This document shows positions 35,857-47,013 of a DNA stretch of 64,000 nucleotides, one piece after another. The position numbers and the translations under genes were made by a program. This DNA comes from Ricinus communis. Its lineage: Eukaryota; Streptophyta; Magnoliopsida; Malpighiales; Euphorbiaceae. The stretch spans positions 16,313,582 to 16,377,581 of the forward strand of contig NC_063262.1 in assembly GCF_019578655.1 (NCBI RefSeq), in the 5' to 3' direction. The notes below the pieces were generated by a model, which worked only from the letters and a program-made list of their open reading frames with translations, ran no database searches and was not told the origin of the DNA. Every line of letters starts with the position of its first letter. Positions within the stretch are counted from its first letter, which is position 1.

Positions 35857-38800
35857 TTAGCTTGATTTATTTCCCTGCAAAAATTCTCTTGTCAAAAAAT
35901 CGGGCAAAGAATTTGAAGAACCTTTAATATACTCAATATCAAAATCAAATATTCCTAATAGTGCTTGCCATCCCGGCAAAAACTTGTTTTGAAATAAAAT
36001 TTTAACATCCTTTTCCAAAATATTTTTCGCGTACTACAATCAATACGTAGTAAAAAATGTTTTCCAACTAAATCATCTTCAAATTTTGTAATACATAAAA
36101 CAATTGATAAAAGCTCTTTTTTAATAGTAGAGTATTTGGATTGGGTTTCATTCCATGCTCCAGAGTGAAATCTAACCAAAGACTCTGTATTTTGATCAGG
36201 TAACCTCTGTTTGAGAATACCTCCAAAACCTAAATCAGAGGCATCTGTTTCTACTATGAGAAAAGCAGTGGGATGTGGTATGGATAGACAAGGTAAATGA
36301 CGAATTTTCTGTTTAATAGTTTGTACGACTCGAGTGTGTTCATGGGTCCAGGGTTTTGGATTTTTTCTAAGACGATTGAACAAAGGTTTACAGAGGATTC
36401 TAATATCCTTAAAGAAATCAGATACATAATTAAGACATCCCAAAAATCTTTGAAGTTGATTTTTGTCCTTAATTTCATCAGGAAATTTAGAAGTAAATTC
36501 CAAAACTCTTGAAATAGGTGAAACATTATTTTCAAAAATTTCATGTCCAAGAAATCTAATTTTTGTTTGACATAGTTTCATTTTAGGTGCAGAAACTACT
36601 AAACCATTTTGTTTAATTATATTGTAAAACTTATGCAAATGAGAAAAATGTTGTGCTAATGAATTTGAAAAGACTAACACATCATCAATGTAAACAATGG
36701 TAAATGATTGATGATCATGAAAATGTCATTCATAATTCTCCGGAATTCGGATGGTGCATTTTTAATCCAAATGGCATGACATTCCATTCATAATGACCGA
36801 AAGGAACATTAAAACCAGTTTTATAACGATCCTTTTCATCTATTTGGATTTGCCAAAGCCGGATTTCATGTCAAACTTAGAATAAATTTTGAATCATAAA
36901 GTTTTTCAACAAATCTCTTTTGTTAGGTAAAGGGTATCTAATCCATTCTAAAACTTTATTTAAAGGTTTATAATTTATGACAAGTCTGGGTACACCACGT
37001 TCCTTCCTCAAATTTGCATTATAGACATAGAAAGCGAGCGTACTCCAAGGAGAACTAGAATTACGAATTAACCCCTTTTGTAATAATTCATCTATTTCTT
37101 TCTTACAATGATTTTCAAGTTCTGTGTTCATATGTATAGCATGTGATTTTGTTGGTATGTTATTTCGGAAAAATCTTTAACATAAGGTAAAGATATCACA
37201 TGTTTTTCCTATTCCAAAAGCATTTGGGACAGTGCACATAAGTCTTTAGTAAAGAGATTCTCGATATCTTTTATTTTGGCTTTTGTCACATCAAGGTCTA
37301 ACTCTTCTTTAATCTTTAAAGATAAGATTTCTTTGTTTAAAAAAGCGATTTGTTTTTTCTTTTGACTAATAAGATCATTAAAAACGCAATTTTTCTTCAA
37401 AACATTTATGTCCTTTTCTTGCTCGGAGAAGATGAATTTAAAACAAATTTCTTTTCCTAATAATCTAGTTTTGATACCGTGTGTGTCAACTGTGAAAGGA
37501 TAAAGTAATGCTAAAAACGGAGTTCCAAGAATAACGATGTGATAGATTTTTATTAGAATAAAAGAAGTGTAAAACACAATCCATCATTACAAATTTTAAC
37601 TTTAGAAAGTTTATAATTTATTTGCATTCTTGAACCATCGGTATGTAATTTTTCGGTTGTTTTCAAAAACTGTGTAGTACAATTCCTTCTTGTATACAAT
37701 TTTGGTCCGCTCCGAATCAACTAAAGCAATTGTCTCAATTTTAAAATCATTTATAAGAATTCTAACAAAAATAAACCATTTATGAAAATTTACTCGGTAA
37801 TATGAGCTAAAAATTCATTAATATGAGAATCATTCGTATTTCGGAGGACTCGGCAATATCTTTATTTTTCCTATTTAGTTCCAATTTTAAAATTCTTTCT
37901 TTGAAATCTAAATTTTCATTTTTAAATTATTAATTTCTTGTTTTATATTTTTAATTTCTTCTTGTAAATCTTGAATATTAGGTGTAGAATTTCTAGAAGA
38001 TTTTGAGTCAAATCTTTGAAAAATTTCTTTTAAGTTATAAGGAATAGGTTCGGATTTTTGAATTTCGTTATGCAAAACAATATCTCTTAATTTTAAAAGT
38101 ATTTTTCTCTATCGGAAGGGTCATTAATTTTGTCTACTAATTCAAAAAGATCGGAAGGGTTTCTTTTGTTAAAACATTTAAAGTTGAATTACAACAAGGA
38201 CTGTACAAATTCCAGGACCTTCACATGTTTCAAAATCGATTATTTGTAGAAGATGAATCACTTAGAATATTTAAATCATTTTCTTCAAAATCACTTAAAT
38301 CAGAATTTCGGGATCATGTCGGATAGTAAAAGATTAAGCATTTGATCTTTAAGTTTATCGGAGATGTCTAATTTATTAATTTTTTCTTTCATCCTACATT
38401 GGGATTTAAAATGACCAACACGACCACATTTGTAACAGACAGGAGGACCTTTCTTTTTATTATTTTTATTTTTATTTTGAGAAATATTTTTAGATGAAGA
38501 AGGTTTTGAAAATTCAAGTATTTTTCTATAATTTTTATTAGAAGATTTTCTTTCGGATATTTTTTAGTTTTTGAGGAAGGGGCTTGAATACGTTCATAGC
38601 CATATTGAAAATGTAAATCTCCTAACTCTTTTCTAGATTGTGAAAATTCATTTTTAATTTTGGCTTTTAATTTCAAATCAGTACACAAAGCTAAGCCTTC
38701 ATTATTAATAAAATTAATAATTTCTCTATAGGTTAAAGTGTCATAAGGAATAGTATTTCCATAAAAATCTCTAATCTTTGTTCTAACTTTTCAAATGAAT

Positions 38801-41242
38801 AATTTAGGTAGACCGAAGAATAAATCTTTCTTTCCAAAACTATGGTTACAATCAGTTCTAGAGAAAACTTTTGTTAAAAAGACATCTTTGTACCAACGAA
38901 AATCTTGAAGTTTAGGACAAGTTAGATTTGAAAGAATTTCAGAAGATCGAATTTGATATTGATTAGGTTCACCAACAAAACATTTTGTAATAGCAAAAGT
39001 AAAGTTGCAACAAAGATCTTCTTCTTCAGTTTGAATAGATGTTTGATTTTCAGTTTTTATAACTATTTTCCTAGCATTTAAAATCCTTGATTTATCTTCT
39101 AAGGAGGTGTAATTATCCCACCATCCTTTTAATTGACCGATTGAAGCCGGATATTAACATCCGAGCTATTTTTTATCGATGTTATTTACAGATCGGCTCA
39201 TGCAGTACGAGCCATGGTCATTCTGTAACATATTTAAAATCCGATATTGGACGGACCATCTAAGTTCCATTCATAAACAGAATCTCCATCATATTTTGCT
39301 TGAGTAAAGCTAACTCTTTCCTCAAATAAGACATCTGGAGGAGTAGGTCTAGGATAATAATGTCTAGTCCTAGGTTTGTCAAAACCTTTATTATGGTATA
39401 TTTTATTTATTTCAATTTTATCGTTAATAAATTGACTCTCTAAATTTTTAACTTCATTTTGTTCAAGATTATCAGAATTAAGTACACTAACAGAAGGTTT
39501 ATCTTTTAAGGACAAACTAGCTAATTTTAAATTTATTTGGTTCAAAATATCATCTTTATCATTTAATTTAATTAATTGTTGTTCAGGAATCTCATGGGGT
39601 TGAAAAATAGGTTTCATAGGTATACCACCTGGCCTAGGTGCATGATTATTTAGGCTAGATGTCTCTATCCTATCAAGTTGTGAAGCAATTGTAAAAAGAA
39701 TTTGATTTGTATAATTATTTTGATTTTGAACATTTCTAATATCTTTTAGTAAAGGGAGTTTGTCGTCATTCTCAGAGCTTATCTTTTTAAAGGGTGAAGC
39801 AATTATTTCCTGATTATGAACATTTATTTTAACTTCTTCTAAAGGTGGATGAACAGAAATAATTTGTTTATTTCCTACGGTTGTATTCCAAGTTTTAGAA
39901 ACTCTATCATTTGTAAAAATATTTTTAAAAGGAAATTTTATATCATTATTGTTACAATAAATTTCAAACCAGATAAAAAACGGAACATTTATCTTAACAG
40001 AATTCAAATATTCATAAAATTTCTCTTGAATAGTCTCTCTCCCCCTTTGAAAAATGATTTTGAAACCATAAAACTTTTTCACGATTTCTTATATGGTAAT
40101 AATCGGATCGTAAAAAAGGTTTATCTATTTCAAAAGGTGTAAAAATCATATTTAAAGTTGAAAAATTTTCCATAGTTGATCTAGAAGGTGACAAAACAGG
40201 TTCATCAGAATTTTTATCTTGTTCTATATTAACAGAATCAGTGTAAAAAGGTTGAGGAATCCTATTTTCAAAATCAACTCCTTGTAAATTTGTATTAGAA
40301 TTTGGAAAACGTGTTGTGTGTGTGGAAGGTCTAGAATTTTCAAAATTAGACAATCTAGATGAAGGTACAAAAGTAGGTGAAAAACTTATTTGAACAGAAC
40401 CATTTGATTGCTCTAAAATTTGTGAAACTCTAGAATTATTTTCTATAGACTGAGGCTTATTAATTTCTTGTAAATCCCAAGTTCCGGCCTGCGATAATTC
40501 ATTCCATTTTAGTCTTTTGGGGACTTGTATTTTAGAATGTAAAGGATTAGCTTCAAATAAAACCGTTTCATTTCTTGTTAAAGAATGTCTTGCTCTAGGA
40601 TCTATAGTTGTGAAGCAATTGTAAAAAGAATTTGATTTGTATAATTATTTTGATTTTGAACATTTCTAATATCTTTTAGTAAAGGGAGTTTGTCGTCATT
40701 CTTAGAGCTTATCTTTTTAAAGGGTGAAGCAATTATTTCCTGATTATGAACATTTATTTTAACTTCTTCTAAAGGTGGATGAACAGAAATAATTTGTTTA
40801 TTTCCTACGGTTGTATTCCAAGTTTTAGAAACTCTATCATTTGTAAAAATATTTTTAAAAGGAAATTTTATATCATTATTGTTACAATAAATTTCAAACC
40901 AGATAAAAAACGGAACATTTATTAATAAAATTAATAATTTCTCCATAGGTTAAAGTGTCATAAGGAATAGTATTTCCATAAAAATCTCTAATCTTTGTTC
41001 TAACCTTTTCAGCGCAAAATGTTTCAAAACAGTTTCTTTATTGGCTTGAATGTCTTTGCGCTTCCGATCTTTTGAATTAGTAGACAAAATTAATGACCCT
41101 TCGATAGAGAAAATACTTTTTAAAATTAAGAGATAAAAGTATTTTTTCTATCGAAGAATCATTATGAGCAGGATCGAATAATAGAGAAATAGTTTATAAT
41201 TTTTTTTTCTCGACTACTAAAACTGCGAAACAACGATGTCAT
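35857..41242 (-). pseudogene. Viral ORF1 polyprotein, broken and rearranged (copy B)
   Basis: ATG at 41242 and stop at 35857-35859. Only about 30 bases of the movement-protein start remain before a scrambled block; movement-protein sequence resumes near 40600. Open blocks: 40012-40353 and 39234-40082 (coat region), 38389-38688 with the zinc knuckle KCGRVGHFK near 38435 (38389-38450), 37209-37577 (protease to RT spacer), 36877-37131 (RT start) and 35955-36680 (RT palm to RNase H, VETDASDLGFGG). The protease DSG region at about 37705 is altered. It cannot make a full polyprotein as given. Confidence 0.9.
41094..41162. repeat. Fold-back palindrome in copy B, counterpart of the D1 hairpin
   Basis: Same two inverted ORF1 pieces as at 32671-32743, in mirror orientation, with a few differences at the tips. 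It shows that the fold-back arose before the D1/B duplication. Confidence 0.8.
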
Positions 41243-41391
41243 TACCAAAGATAATAAACGAGTAAATAATGTTTAGGATAGTGGGACTACCTACCGGGAC
41301 CACCCTGACTGATAATTGGGAAGACGGGCTGACCAACGGAAAACCAGGCTGACCAACGCTACCTTAAACAATATCACAAGTTTAATAACTA

Positions 41392-41404
41392 GGCTCTGAT
41401 ACCA
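41392..41404 (-). other. Viral primer binding site (start of copy B)
   Basis: Reverse complement of TGGTATCAGAGCC, the initiator tRNA-Met primer site. It separates the 3' end of copy C from the start of copy B, so B and C are tandem in the inverted orientation. Confidence 0.9.
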
Positions 41405-41496
41405 TTTGCGGAGCAGGATCGAATAATAGAGAAATAGTTTATAATAAAAGAAGAGAAAAGAGAAGAGAAAAAGAGAAGAAGTAAGTAATTTAAACT

Positions 41497-41640
41497 TTTA
41501 TTGAGTAAAGATTTTACAAAGAGATAGTAGGGAAGATAGTTCAAGCATTCAAGTGATGCCTGCCTTCATCTAATTACATCTATATATAATAAGAAGTAGG
41601 ACACTATTCGGACTTCAAACAAGCTTGAGTCCGTTACATT
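41497..41640 (-). promoter_or_regulatory. 35S-like viral promoter and poly(A) signal
   Basis: On the minus strand: TATA box TATATATA (41581-41588), then about 80 bases downstream AATAAA (41497-41502), then a CT-rich tract up to the primer site. A poly(A) signal shortly after the start site, giving a terminally redundant RNA, is the layout of caulimovirid 35S-type promoters. The three 53-bp repeats lie just upstream. Whether it is active cannot be seen. Confidence 0.65.
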
Positions 41641-41647
41641 ATTACAA

Positions 41648-41805
41648 ATAATTAAACTATTTTGTTAAAAAGAAAAGATTCTTGTCTGCCACTTTGTCCA
41701 ATAATTACACCATTTTGTCAAAAAGAAAAGATTCTTGTCTGCCACTTTGTCCAATAATTACACCATTTTGTCAAAAAGAAAAGATTCTTGTCTGCCACTT
41801 TGTCC
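41648..41805 (-). repeat. Three 53-bp viral repeats (copy C)
   Basis: Same array as in A and B, starting about 60 bp upstream of the TATA box in transcription sense. Confidence 0.9.
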
Positions 41806-41869
41806 ATTCTTATCATCTTCTTTTGTCCGTTTTCTTCCATTTGTAAAAAGGAAAAGATTCTTTGTCCAT

Positions 41870-43052
41870 TTAGTCAAAAATAATGTCATAATTGTCGAGT
41901 CTATAGCAATCATCTTCATTTTGAGGAGTAAGACTTGGTCCACTAGTGCTTCCAGAGTCTTCATTGTCACTATCTCCAGAGACTTGTGACAAAGCTTGTT
42001 CCAAGGCTGCTTTGAATTCCTTCTTTGTTGTATTTCCAGATAATTTTGCTAAAATTTTACTTTTGTCCGATAAAAAGTTAAATTGTTCCATAGATTGACT
42101 TGTACTTATCATGGGATTTTTCCCGCAAAATGTTTCAAAACAGTTTCTTTATTGGCTTGAATGTCTTTGCAGTTTGTCCACCATTTGACACTATATTCTC
42201 GAACTAAGCAGGCAATAGAATTTACATTTGGAGAGGGTTTATAAGGTTTCACCTTGAATTGCCAAGAAAATATCCAAGGTAGGTTAAAAGTTTCAGAAAA
42301 AATAATCAATTTGTCATGTTTAAGAATGGGTAATTTTTCTTTAAAGATAGTAAATCCTTCCATAATTTTGGTAGGTAAAATTTCTGGGCATAGTCCAAAA
42401 TATGTCCACCAATCAGAAAACCAATTTGGAAAGGTTTTGAGTTGGTTTTGTGAAACATAAAGAACCAAGAATGGTTCCAATTTGAAGATAAAAAGTATAG
42501 TACCGAGGCTTTTTGTAATCAAAATAATTGAAACAAGGAGGTGTAAAGGTAAGCAGGAAAATTTTTTGGCGATTATAAGGATTTTGGTTCCGGTCAGTTA
42601 GGGTAAGGACTTTCAAAATTCTGCATTTTGAATAGGAGATCTTTCAGAACGTCTTTATCAAAGGAATGTTCAATTTCTATTGAGTGAGTGTCCAAAAGGA
42701 TAAGTTCGTAAAAGTTTTTTAATTTGTACGAACTTTCGGGAATGAAGAATTGTCCAGAGGGAAAAATGTGTTGGAATAATTGTTGGTAATTAGGATTTTC
42801 TAAATTTCCATTGAATATTTCGCTTTCAAGAATAGTTACAATTTGGTGTTGAGGTTTTGTGAAATATTTGGGTGGTTCGGTTTTTAGAAGAACTGGTTTT
42901 GTAACAGTTTGTAAAAAGTTGGATGGTTTAGGTGGGGTAGAAGGAGTTTTGTCAAGTATTTCAAATCATTGGTAGAAATCAACGAAGATTGTCCAGACTT
43001 TTTAGCCTTAAAATCGGTACCGGAGATAATTTTTCTTTATGGGAGTGCCCAT
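41870..43052 (-). pseudogene. Viral ORF2, broken (copy C)
   Basis: ATG at 43052 and stop at 41870-41872, the same borders as in A and B. Open blocks are 42109-42522 and 41870-42112; the N-terminal third has frame breaks. The C-terminus is acidic, with serine and glutamine. Function unknown. Confidence 0.7.
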
Positions 43053-43057
43053 AAGAA

Positions 43058-45888
43058 TTAGCTTGATTTATTTCCCTGCAAAAATTCTCTTGTCAAAAAA
43101 TCAGGCAAAGAATTTGAAGAACCTTTAATATACTCAATATCAAAATCAAATATTCCTAATAGTGCTTGCCATCCCGGCAAAACTTGTTTTGAAATAAAAT
43201 TTTTAACATCCTTTTCCAAAATATTTTTTACTACAATCAATACGTAGTAAAAATGTTTTCCAACTAAATCATCTTCAAATTTTGTAATACATAAAACAAT
43301 TGATAAAAGCTCTTTTTTAATAGTAGAGTATTTGGATTGGGTTTCATTCCATGCTCCAGAGTGAAATCTAACCAAAGACTCTGTATTTTGATCAGGTAAC
43401 CTCTGTTTGAGAATACCTCCAAAACCTAAATCGGAGGCATCTGTTTCTACTATGAGAAAAGCGGTGGGATGTGGTATGGATAGACAAGGTAAATGACGAA
43501 TTTTCACATTTAATAGTTTGTACGACTCGAGTGTGTTCATGGGTCCAGGGTTTTGGATTTTTTCTAAGACGATTGAACAAAGGTTTACAGAGGATTCTAA
43601 TATCCTTAAAGAAATCAGATACATAATTAAGACATCCCAAAAATCTTTGAAGTTGATTTTTGTCCTTAATTTCATCGGAAATTTAGAAGTAAATTCCAAA
43701 ACTCTTGAAATAGGTGAAACATTATTTTCAAAAATTTCATGTCCAAGAAATCTAATTTTTGTTTGACATAGTTTCATTTTAGGTGCGAAACTACTAAACC
43801 ATTTTGTTTAATTATATTGTAAAACTTATGCAAATGAGAAAAATGTTGTGCTAATGAATTTGAAAAGACTAACACATCATCAATGTAAACAATGGTAAAT
43901 GATTGATGATCATGAAAATGTCATTCATAATTCTCTGGAATTCGGATGGTGCATTTTTAATCCAAATGGCATGACATTCCATTCATAATGACCGAAAGGA
44001 ACATTAAAACCAGTTTTATAACGATCCTTTTCATCTATTTGGATTTGCCAAAGCCGGATTTCATGTCAAACTTAGAATAAATTTTTGAATCATAAAGTTT
44101 TTCAACAAATCTCTTTTGTTAGGTAAAGGGTATCTAATCCATTCTAAAACTTTATTTAAAGGTTTATAATTTATGACAAGTCTGGGTACACCACGTTCCT
44201 TCTCAGCTGCATTATAGACATAGAAAGCAGAGCAGCTCCAAGGAGAACTAGAATTACGAATTAACCCCTTTTGTAATAATTCATCTATTTCTTTCTTACA
44301 ATGATTTTCAAGTTCTGTGTTCATATGTATAGCATGTGATTTTGTTGGTATGTTATTTTCAGAAAAATCTTTAACATAAGGTAAAGATATCACATGTTTT
44401 TCCTATTCCAAAAGCATTTGGGACAGTGCACATAAGTCTTTAGTAAAGAGATTCTCGATATCTTTTATTTTGGCTTTTGTCACATCAAGGTCTAACTCTT
44501 CTTTAATCTTTAAAGATAAGATTTCTTTGTTTAAAAAAGCGATTTGTTTTTTCTTTTGACTAATAAGATCATTAAAAACGCAATTTTTCTTCAAAACATT
44601 TATGTCCTTTTCTTGCTCAGAGAAGATGAATTTAAAACAAATTTCTTTTCCTAATAATCTAGTTTTGATACCGTGTGTGTCAACTGTGAAAGGATAAAGT
44701 AATGCTAAAAACGGAGTTCCAAGAATAACGATGTGAGATAGATTTTTATTAGAATAAAAGAAGTGTAAAAACACAATCCATCATTACAAATTTTAACTTT
44801 AGAAAGTTTATAATTTATTTGCATTCTTGAACCATCGGTATGTAATTTTTCGGTTGTTTTTCAAAAACTGTGTAGGTACAATTCCTTCTTGTATACAATT
44901 TTGGTCTGCTCCAGAATCAACTAAAGCAATTGTCTCAATTTTAAAATCATTTATAAGAATTCTAACAAAAATAAACCATTTATGAAAATTTACTCTGGTA
45001 ATATGAGCTAAAAATTCATTAATATGAGAATCATTCGTATTTTCAGAGGACTCAGCAATATCTTTATTTTTCCTATTTAGTTCCAATTTTAAAATTCTTT
45101 CTTTGAAATCTAAATTTTCATTTTTTAAATTATTAATTTCTTGTTTTATATTTTTAATTTCTTCTTGTAAATCTTGAATATTAGGTGTAGAATTTCTAGA
45201 AGATTTTGAGTCAAATCTTTGAAAAATTTCTTTTAAGTTATAAGGAATAGGTTCAGATTTTTGAATTTCGTTATGCAAAACAATATCTCTTAATTTTAAA
45301 AAGTATTTTTCTCTATCAGAAGGGTCATTAATTTTGTCTACTAATTCAAAAAGATCAGAAAGGGTTTCTTTTGTTAAAACATTTAAAGTTGAATTACAAC
45401 AAGGACCTGTACAAATTCCAGGACCTTCACATGTTTCAAAATCAGTATTTGTAGAAGATGAATCACTTAGAATATTTAAATCATTTTCTTCAAAATCACT
45501 TAAATCAGAATTTTCAGGATCTGTATCAGATAGTAAAGGAAATTTTATATCATTATTGTTACAATAAATTTCAAACCAGATAAAAAACGGAACATTTATC
45601 TTAACAGAATTCAAATATTCATAAAATTTCTCTTGAATAGTCTCTCTCTCCCCCTTTGAAAAATGATTTTGAAACCATAAAACTTTTTCACGATTTCTTA
45701 TATGGTAATAATCGGATCGTAAAAAAGGTTTATCTATTTCAAAAGGTGTAAAAATCATATTTAAAGTTGAAAAATTTTCCATAGTTGATCTAGAAGGTGA
45801 CAAAACAGGTTCATCAGAATTTTTATCTTGTTCTATATTAACAGAATCAGTGTAAAAAGGTTGAGGAATCCTATTTTCAAAATCAACT
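43058..45888 (-). pseudogene. Viral ORF1, 3' two thirds, broken (copy C)
   Basis: The stop at 43058-43060 matches A and B. 44808-45803 is a 331-codon open block that crosses the internal deletion: coat-protein sequence is joined in frame to the coat/protease boundary, a coiled-coil-like lysine- and glutamate-rich stretch follows, and then the protease site VDSGADQNC is intact. 44403-44774 is the spacer before RT, 44061-44393 the RT N-terminus, and 43058-43777 the RT thumb to RNase H with VETDASDLGFGG. The middle of RT lies in another frame. Confidence 0.9.
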
Positions 45889-45898
45889 ATCCTATTTT

Positions 45899-46563
45899 AA
45901 GAGTACATTACGGTAAATTATTAAAGTAACACTTTCATACTTCTTGTTTAAAATTTAAATTTAATGGTCGTTTTATTTATACTTAAAATATTTTTAGTTA
46001 ATTAATCTTATCAAATGACTAATATGTAAAATATATTTAATTTGATCCCTTGAGTTTGATATTCTATTTTAAATTTAATAAGTAAATTACTTTTTTCAGT
46101 GATTAAATTCTTGAATTTGGTGGTTTCAAAAAAAAAACCCATTAACTTGGTTATTAACTAAATTATTTTACAAAAAGCTTAAATATAAATAGATAAAATA
46201 TAAATATCAAGTAACATAATGCATAAAAATTCATAATTATTTATTTAAAATTAAAATAAATTGTAATCTTATTTTAATTTAAATAAAAATGGCGTCTTGA
46301 GATTTTATTTTGTGGAATGACTCTTTATATTATAAGACTAACAAATATAAAATTTACCTTAGAGATGATCTTGTCTAGTTTGCCTTTTTTTTTCTTTTTA
46401 ACTTACTTTCACTTTTTATGATTCACCTTTACCAAAATGACACCATTTTTTATTCCGCATTAAAAAAAAAAGTCGAATGATCACTCATTAAAAAATAAAT
46501 AATAAAAGGCATGACTAATGATTCAGTAAATTATTTTGAATAGTATTATATTTTTAATTCATT
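45899..46563. repeat. Right 665-bp direct repeat flanking the viral cluster
   Basis: Same orientation and length as 24551-25215, with one difference found. The DNA continuing to the right from 46564 would be the natural continuation of the left copy before the viral insertion. Confidence 0.9.
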
Positions 46564-47004
46564 AATTAAAAATATTATTTTTATTCTTATCTACAGGTGG
46601 ATATTTTATCCGCGCTCATTTATCCATTCTATTCTATTCTTATTATGTAAGCATAAATAACAAATAGATAATATATAAGAATAAAAAAAATTATAAAAAA
46701 ATCAAAAAAGTAATTTTTGTTTATAATGGTTGCATTATATTAGAAATAGATGTCCATTAATAAATTCTTTTATCAATTTTTTCTTTTTAAACTTTCAAAA
46801 TTTAATACAAATTTCAAGATTCATCTTTCTCTCTTTTAAATGCATAATCTTAAGATTAGTTTAGTATGACTTCTTTTATTCTTTTATTTATAAAAAAATT
46901 AAAAAATGTTTAATATTTTTTATTTGAGAAAATAAATAAAAAAACATATCAAAAATACAATAACAAGTGCTTTCTTAAATTGCTATTATAGTTTTTTTTC
47001 TTAT
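46564..47004. other. AT-rich intergenic DNA, nothing recognised
   Basis: No ORF, repeat or motif of note between the right flank repeat and the Mutator-type element. Confidence 0.5.
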
Positions 47005-47013
47005 TTAAAATAT

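Larger units (their letters stand above)
34359..41404 (-). mobile_element. Endogenous caulimovirid copy B, inverted
   Basis: Reads on the minus strand from the primer site (41404) through leader, a scrambled 5' block (about 40601-41210), movement and coat protein, protease, RT, RNase H and ORF2, to a truncated promoter at about 34384. The scrambled block has the same order of pieces as D1, so D1 and B descend from one rearranged molecule. B is cut about 25 bases after its TATA box. Confidence 0.9.
41405..45888 (-). mobile_element. Endogenous caulimovirid copy C, inverted, internally deleted
   Basis: Reads on the minus strand from the coat-protein N-terminal region (45888) through protease, RT, RNase H, ORF2, 53-bp repeats and promoter to the primer site of B. 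It lacks the 5' end and has an internal deletion at about 45536 removing roughly 1.6 kb of the coat region including the zinc knuckle. It is the only copy keeping the full promoter and poly(A) region. Ten bases, ATCCTATTTT (45889-45898), that repeat 45870-45879 separate it from host DNA. Confidence 0.9.

Noticed and set aside
25374..45888. An intact, replication-competent viral genome
   Set aside because: Every copy has frame breaks, deletions or scrambled parts as given, even allowing that some breaks may be sequencing errors.
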